This document shows, in pieces, positions 12,660 through 16,041 of a stretch of DNA of 16,041 nt (position 1 is the first letter of the stretch; each line of letters begins with the position of its first letter). The translations under genes and the position numbers were made by a program. The notes beneath the pieces are model-generated. The model searched no databases. It was not told the origin of the DNA and saw only the letters and a program-made list of their open reading frames with translations. This stretch comes from DATKSS01 sp035468355 (GTDB lineage: Bacteria > Chloroflexota > Dormibacteria > Dormibacterales > Dormibacteraceae): NCBI GenBank assembly GCA_035468355.1, contig DATITA010000013.1, positions 1 through 16,041 on the forward strand, read 5' to 3'.

Positions 12660-13691
12660 ATGGCGATAGACCGGTACTCCTACCCGTTCACGGCGATCGT
12701 GGGCCAGGAGCAGATGAAGATGGCCCTGGTGCTCAATGCCATCAACCCGTCGATCGGTGGCGTGCTGATTCGCGGCGAGAAGGGGACCGGGAAGTCGACG
12801 GCCGTGCGCGCCCTGGCACGCCTGCTGCCCGACCAGCAGGTGGTTGAGGGCTGTCATTTCGGATGCCACCCCGACGACCCGGAGGACTGGTGCTATGACT
12901 GCCGGGACAGGGCCAAGGCGGGCCCTCTGCCGGTCTCGACCCGGCGCATGCGCGTGGTCGAGCTGCCCATCAACGCCTCCGAGGACCGCGTGGTCGGCAC
13001 GATCGACCTCGAGGCCGCGCTCAAGGAGGGCGCGCGCCGCTTCGAGCCGGGCGTGCTCGCCGAGGCCAACCGCAACATCCTCTACGTCGACGAGGTGAAC
13101 CTGCTCGACGACCACATCGTCGATGTGCTCCTCGACGCGGCCGCGATGGGCATCAACACGGTCGAGCGCGAGGGCGTCTCGGTGTCGCACCCGTCGCGTT
13201 TCATCCTGGTCGGCACCATGAACCCGGAAGAGGGCGAGCTGCGCCCGCAGCTGCTGGACCGCTTCGGCCTGTGCGTCGACGTGGAAGGCATCCGCGACCT
13301 CGACCAGCGCGTCTCGATCGTCGAAAAGCGCGCGGTGTGGGAGGACGACCCCACCCTGTTCACGCAGCAGCACGCGGAGTCGGAGCAGAGCGTTCGCGCG
13401 CAGATCGCCGAGGCGATTTCAACCTTCCCCGAGGTCACTTTGCCGCGCCAGATCTTGCGGCTGATCGCCCAGATCTCGATCGCGCTCGAGGTCGACGGGC
13501 ACCGCTCCGACCTGGTCTGCGCCCGCGCGGCGCAGGCGAAGGCGGCCTACGACAGCGCGGGCGAGGTCCGCGTCAACCACGTCGGTGAGGTCGCGGAGAT
13601 GGTGTTCGCGCACCGCGTCCACTCAGTGCCGTTCGGCAAGGGCGGCCCGAACCTGAACGAGGTCATCTCGCGGATGATCGGCCAGGCCTAG
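12660..13691 (+). CDS. Magnesium chelatase ATPase subunit I-like (ChlI/BchI)
   Basis: This is the AAA+ motor subunit of metal chelatases, forming ATP-dependent rings with the D subunit. The 343-aa length is normal. It has Walker A GEKGTGKS (39-46), the Walker B segment ILYVDEVNLLDDH, the NPEEGELRPQLLDRFG sensor region and four cysteines at 65, 69, 78 and 81, which could bind a metal. It lacks the VWA domain of its upstream neighbour. The AAA+ cores of the two are almost identical (77 of 83 residues over ChlD-like 138-220 by eye), and they diverge sharply after about residue 225. The tandem arrangement implies a joint complex. The substrate cannot be read from here. Confidence 0.9.
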   Translation: MAIDRYSYPFTAIVGQEQMKMALVLNAINPSIGGVLIRGEKGTGKSTAVRALARLLPDQQVVEGCHFGCHPDDPEDWCYDCRDRAKAGPLPVSTRRMRVVELPINASEDRVVGTIDLEAALKEGARRFEPGVLAEANRNILYVDEVNLLDDHIVDVLLDAAAMGINTVEREGVSVSHPSRFILVGTMNPEEGELRPQLLDRFGLCVDVEGIRDLDQRVSIVEKRAVWEDDPTLFTQQHAESEQSVRAQIAEAISTFPEVTLPRQILRLIAQISIALEVDGHRSDLVCARAAQAKAAYDSAGEVRVNHVGEVAEMVFAHRVHSVPFGKGGPNLNEVISRMIGQA

Positions 13692-13720
13692 GGCGGCCAC
13701 CGGCGAGCGACTGCTGAGAG

Positions 13721-13930
13721 CTAGCGGACCAGGTACTCCGCGCTGGAGACCGGCGCCGGCAGCGACAAGCCATCCTCGATGAGGCCGTCCACGTGCATGG
13801 CGAAGGCTTGGCGAATCCGATCGATCACCTGCTTACGGGTTCTGCCGGTGGCAACGCAGCCGGGCACGTCAGGCAGGTAGGCGGCGAAGTTGGTGCGCGC
13901 CCTTTCGACAACCACCAGGTACTGGCTCAT
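13721..13930 (-). CDS. hicB: HicB-type antitoxin
   Basis: This 69-aa protein is a short HicB antitoxin with the degenerate RNase H-like fold. The diagnostic block is FAAYLPDVPGCVATGRT (residues 15-31), followed by a helix, VIDRIRQAFAMHVDGLIEDG. No separate DNA-binding domain follows, so this is the compact form. It starts within the hicA stop (4-bp ATGA overlap), in the order toxin then antitoxin that is usual for this family. The pair is convergent with the chlI-like gene, 29 nt away. Confidence 0.88.
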   Translation of the reverse strand: MSQYLVVVERARTNFAAYLPDVPGCVATGRTRKQVIDRIRQAFAMHVDGLIEDGLSLPAPVSSAEYLVR

Positions 13931-14121
13931 CTCATCAATTCCATGCGTGCCTGTTTCAGGATACTTCGAAGCGTCCTCGGCGGGAGCTCGTCCGATAGGT
14001 GCCCGGCGATGGTCACGCGGCCCTTCAAACGCGCGTGCTTGAACTGCCTATGGCTGCCCCTCTGCGCTACCTGATACCAGCCTTCGTCGCTGATCAACCG
14101 GATTACGTCTTTGACCTTCAA
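13927..14121 (-). CDS. hicA: HicA-type mRNA interferase toxin
   Basis: HicA is a small double-stranded-RNA-binding-fold ribonuclease that cleaves mRNA without needing to sit on the ribosome. From the TTG at 14121 the protein is 64 aa: MKVKDVIRLISDEGW, then the catalytic-His region RGSHRQFKH (His24), then GRVTIAGHLSDELPP. This start matches the usual HicA N-terminus and length, and TATCGT lies 8 nt upstream. A GTG at 14163 would add 14 residues (MASQGGPRRLSCRR) that look unlike the family. The next gene upstream, 70 nt away on the same strand, is the YjbR-family gene. Confidence 0.88.
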   Translation of the reverse strand: MKVKDVIRLISDEGWYQVAQRGSHRQFKHARLKGRVTIAGHLSDELPPRTLRSILKQARMELMR

Positions 14122-14129
14122 TCGGCGGC

Positions 14130-14135
14130 ACGATA
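14130..14135 (-). promoter_or_regulatory. Candidate -10 of the hicAB operon
   Basis: TATCGT on the minus strand lies 8 nt before the hicA TTG, with no ribosome-binding site between. TTCCCA lies 17 nt further upstream and matches 4 of 6 positions of the -35 consensus. A leaderless hicA transcript is likely. Confidence 0.4.
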
Positions 14136-14159
14136 GGCGTCTCGGCCCACCTTGGGAAG

Positions 14160-14195
14160 CCACCCTGTAAAGGCGAGCCCGCCTAACTGAGCTAA
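14160..14195 (-). pseudogene. tRNA-like remnant (D arm and anticodon arm, UAC)
   Basis: The minus strand reads TTAGCTCAGTTAG (14195-14183), the tRNA D-arm consensus, then GCGGGC. Next comes a 5-bp stem with two wobble pairs, TCGCC and GGTGG, around the 7-nt loop TTTACAG (14176-14160). The loop would give anticodon UAC (Val), with U33 and a purine 37. The 5' acceptor strand has no partner downstream, and the T arm is at best half paired. So it is not a working tRNA: it is either a decayed fragment or a chance match. It overlaps the YjbR stop codon. Confidence 0.3.
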
Positions 14196-14611
14196 CTAAG
14201 GCGCTGACGCCTCTTCGGCGTGGAGCTCCAGAACTTCTCGGCCAGTGTCTTCGGCGCCTGCGAGGACCAGGCGTCCGTCACAGCCTCGCGCAGCTCCTGC
14301 TTGCCGACCTGATCCAGCCGGATGAGGACTGCTGCGAACCCGTCGAAATGCGGGATCGTGAAGAAAGCCTTGCCGTGGGTCATCAGCACGACGTCCTTCT
14401 CTGCGAGATTCGAGACGCGCACGCCGAGGATCGGGCCGCCCGGCGGCCGCGTGTCCTCGAACCGTCTGAGGTCTGCCTTGGTGAACGGCCGCTCCCATGC
14501 GAAAGCCTTGTCCCTGACAAACCACGTCCTGAGGCCGTGCCGAGGGGCCTCGTGCACCTCGGGCAGCGCGGCCGCGATGCCGGCCACGTCGTCAAAGGAC
14601 GCCACGTCCAC
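14192..14611 (-). CDS. MmcQ/YjbR family protein
   Basis: This 139-aa protein is of the YjbR/MmcQ group, small single-domain proteins with a CyaY-like fold that have been called DNA-binding, but whose role is not well established. Features seen are the N-terminal helix with ALPEVHEAPRHGLRTWFV, the strands KAFAWERPF and GPILGVRVSN, and the end KTLAEKFWSSTPKRR. The start is GTG at 14611, with GAGG 6 nt upstream; a second GTG at 14605 is possible. It is divergent from the MoxR gene across a 74-bp gap. Neighbours give no clear functional clue. Confidence 0.8.
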   Translation of the reverse strand: MDVASFDDVAGIAAALPEVHEAPRHGLRTWFVRDKAFAWERPFTKADLRRFEDTRPPGGPILGVRVSNLAEKDVVLMTHGKAFFTIPHFDGFAAVLIRLDQVGKQELREAVTDAWSSQAPKTLAEKFWSSTPKRRQRLS

Positions 14612-14672
14612 ACCGTACCTCAGTCAAGTCGGGCGACCGAGATAACGCCAGGGATTCCTGAAAACGCATCTC

Positions 14673-14678
14673 TAGACT
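14673..14678 (+). promoter_or_regulatory. Candidate -10 of the MoxR-DUF58 operon
   Basis: TAGACT lies 7 nt before the ATG at 14686, the same hexamer at the same distance as for the methyltransferase gene at 5640. No ribosome-binding site is present, so a leaderless transcript is likely. No clear -35 was found. Confidence 0.5.
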
Positions 14679-14685
14679 GATTCCG

Positions 14686-15651
14686 ATGGCTTCCGCCACT
14701 CAGGAACCTGCCCTCGAACCTCGTCGCGCGGCGGAGCTGCTCGGGCGCATCGAGCAGAACGTGCACCGCGTCATCGTGGGCAAGGAAAAGGTCGTCCGCC
14801 TCGCCGCGGCGGGCCTGGTCGCCGGAGGCCACGTCCTCCTCCAGGACCTTCCTGGCACCGGCAAGACCATGCTCGCGCGCGCACTTGCGACCTCGGTCGG
14901 CGGGACCTTTCGCCGCATCCAGTGCACGCCCGACCTGCTTCCCTCCGACATCACCGGGTCGAGCATCTTCAACCAGAAGGATCTGAGCTTTCAATTCATC
15001 CCCGGGCCGATCTTCGCCAACGTGGTGCTGGCCGACGAGGTCAACCGGGCCACCCCGCGCACGCAGTCCGCGCTGCTCGAAGCGATGGGGGAGGGCCAGG
15101 TCACCGTCGAGGGTCAGACCCGTACGCTTGAGCGTCCCTTCTTCGTGATCGGCACCCAGAACCCGGCCGAGTTCCACGGCACCTATCCGCTGCCCGAGTC
15201 TCAGCTCGACCGCTTCATCCTGGCCGCGGAGATGGGCCCGCCCACCCACGCGGAGGCGATTGAGGTCCTGGCGCGCAGGGAGCACGGCGACCCCATCACG
15301 GACCTCGGCGCCGTGGTGAAGGTCTCCGAGGTCGTCGAGCTGCAGGAGGCGTGCATGCGCGTGGTCGCGGCGCCTGCGATCAGGACCTACATCGTGTCCA
15401 TGCTGGAGGCGATTCGCGCACGTCCAGATGTGCTGCTGCCGGCCAGCATGCGCTCGGCCGTCTACCTCCAGCGCGCGGCGCAGGCCTGGGCGCTGTTCGA
15501 AGGTCGGGATTTCGTGCTGCCGGACGACGTGAAGCTCCTCGCCCAGCCCGTGCTCGCGCACCGCCTCGGCATGCGAGGCCGCGCGAAAGCCGCCGACATG
15601 GTCTCCGAGGTAATGACGTCGCTCCCGCTGCCGCCCCTGCGACAGCACTAG
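14686..15651 (+). CDS. MoxR-family AAA+ ATPase
   Basis: MoxR ATPases are chaperone-like AAA+ proteins that work with a DUF58/VWA partner, often in assembling or activating enzyme or envelope complexes. The 321-aa protein has Walker A DLPGTGKT (54-61), Walker B VVLADEVN (113-120), the sensor segment VIGTQNPAE, the arginine-bearing PLPESQLDRF and the C-terminal helical lid domain ending in SLPLPPLRQH. Its length is normal. The DUF58 gene begins 9 nt after its stop, so they form one operon. It is unrelated in detail to the two chelatase-type AAA+ proteins nearby. Confidence 0.95.
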   Translation: MASATQEPALEPRRAAELLGRIEQNVHRVIVGKEKVVRLAAAGLVAGGHVLLQDLPGTGKTMLARALATSVGGTFRRIQCTPDLLPSDITGSSIFNQKDLSFQFIPGPIFANVVLADEVNRATPRTQSALLEAMGEGQVTVEGQTRTLERPFFVIGTQNPAEFHGTYPLPESQLDRFILAAEMGPPTHAEAIEVLARREHGDPITDLGAVVKVSEVVELQEACMRVVAAPAIRTYIVSMLEAIRARPDVLLPASMRSAVYLQRAAQAWALFEGRDFVLPDDVKLLAQPVLAHRLGMRGRAKAADMVSEVMTSLPLPPLRQH

Positions 15652-15660
15652 GGGATCCAG

Positions 15661-16041
15661 CTGAGGCCGACCTGGCGATTCCTGGGCGCAGTCGTCCTGG
15701 GCGTGGTGCTCGAGTGGTACGCGGCAACCTCCGAGGTTCCCTGGCTGTTCCTGCTGGCCGCTTGGGTGGTCGCTTTCGCGGCGGTGGCGGGCGTGTACGC
15801 CGCCTGGAACCGGTCCGGCCTCAGGCTGCACTTGCGGGTCGTGGCCAACCAGCCGGCTGCGGGTTCGCCCATCGAGGAGATGTCGGACCACCTGCTGCGC
15901 AGCGGACCTCTGCCCGCGCCGGTGTTCGAGGGCGACGGGTTCGAGATCGAGGTCGGCCTCGACACAGGGGGCGCCCCGCGTGGGCCGGCCTGGCTGAACG
16001 GACGCATCGGTCCCAGGCAGATCACCGCCGGCACGGGGTTG
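15661..16041 (+). CDS. DUF58-family protein, N-terminal part, probable CTG start
   Basis: This is the usual partner of MoxR; DUF58 proteins have two N-terminal membrane helices followed by a beta domain and a C-terminal VWA-like domain. The visible 127 codons begin LRPTWRFLGAVVLGVVLEWYA, a first helix, then EVPWLFLLAAWVVAFAAVAGVYAAW, a second helix. A beta-rich segment with FEIEVGLD follows, and the gene runs off the right edge. No ATG, GTG or TTG lies between the in-frame MoxR stop and the first helix. AGGGG lies 6 nt before a CTG at 15661, so CTG is the likely start. A later GTG would cut into the first helix. Confidence 0.85.
   Translation, partial: MRPTWRFLGAVVLGVVLEWYAATSEVPWLFLLAAWVVAFAAVAGVYAAWNRSGLRLHLRVVANQPAAGSPIEEMSDHLLRSGPLPAPVFEGDGFEIEVGLDTGGAPRGPAWLNGRIGPRQITAGTGL

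Noticed and set aside
12030..13373. 447-codon minus-strand open frame across chlD and chlI
   Set aside because: It is antisense to strongly conserved AAA+ and VWA motifs in both genes and is low-complexity His/Asp/Val shadow.
14620..15891. 423-codon minus-strand open frame over moxR and DUF58
   Set aside because: It crosses the MoxR promoter and the gene boundary; the MoxR Walker motifs on the plus strand are clear.
1..16041. CRISPR array, insertion sequence, prophage or integrase
   Set aside because: No regularly spaced direct repeats, transposase, integrase or phage structural motifs were found on either strand.

Overview
The window is about 16 kb of GC-rich bacterial chromosome. It is compact and mostly housekeeping in content, with three small toxin-antitoxin modules scattered through it. 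Nothing in it fixes the species. The GC-rich codon use, the MDH of the WGNHSATQYPD type, many start codons placed just after a TANNNT hexamer without a Shine-Dalgarno sequence, and the nuo gene order point to a high-GC group such as Dormibacterota, Chloroflexota or a deep actinobacterial relative. That placement is inference.

Left third (1-4993, minus strand): the proximal part of a complex I operon in the usual order nuoA-B-C-D-E-F-G, with nuoG running off the left edge. The genes overlap by 4-10 bp except at nuoD/nuoE (10-nt gap) and nuoB/nuoC, where an 88-nt gap holds a perfect 11-bp hairpin. The end of nuoE contains a palindromic repeat that is read through as protein. A candidate promoter and an intrinsic terminator separate nuoA from the upstream osmC-like gene.

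Middle (5195-9159): an OsmC-like gene on the minus strand and a SAM methyltransferase-trmI pair on the plus strand diverge from a 25-bp gap whose two putative -10 elements overlap. Next come an AbrB/PIN toxin-antitoxin pair, a NUDIX hydrolase, and a second, oppositely oriented PIN/ribbon-helix-helix pair that overlaps the NUDIX gene tail to tail.

Right part (9320-16041): malate dehydrogenase; a small antisense membrane-protein ORF; a tandem pair of magnesium/cobalt-chelatase-like AAA+ genes, ChlD-like (AAA+ plus VWA) and ChlI-like (AAA+ only), whose AAA+ cores are almost identical; a HicAB module; a YjbR-family gene; and a MoxR ATPase followed by the start of a DUF58 gene. A tRNA-like remnant may lie between the YjbR gene and hicA.

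How the genes relate: NuoA-G build the peripheral arm and the first membrane subunit of NADH dehydrogenase, and MDH supplies NADH from malate. ChlI/ChlD and MoxR/DUF58 are two separate AAA+ partner systems about 1 kb apart, and neither has its substrate visible here. No CRISPR array, insertion sequence, phage gene or intact rRNA/tRNA gene was seen, and I found no clearly new multi-gene system. The most unusual features are the leaderless-type promoter pattern, the repeat-derived NuoE tail, the homogenised ChlD/ChlI pair and the structured gaps.
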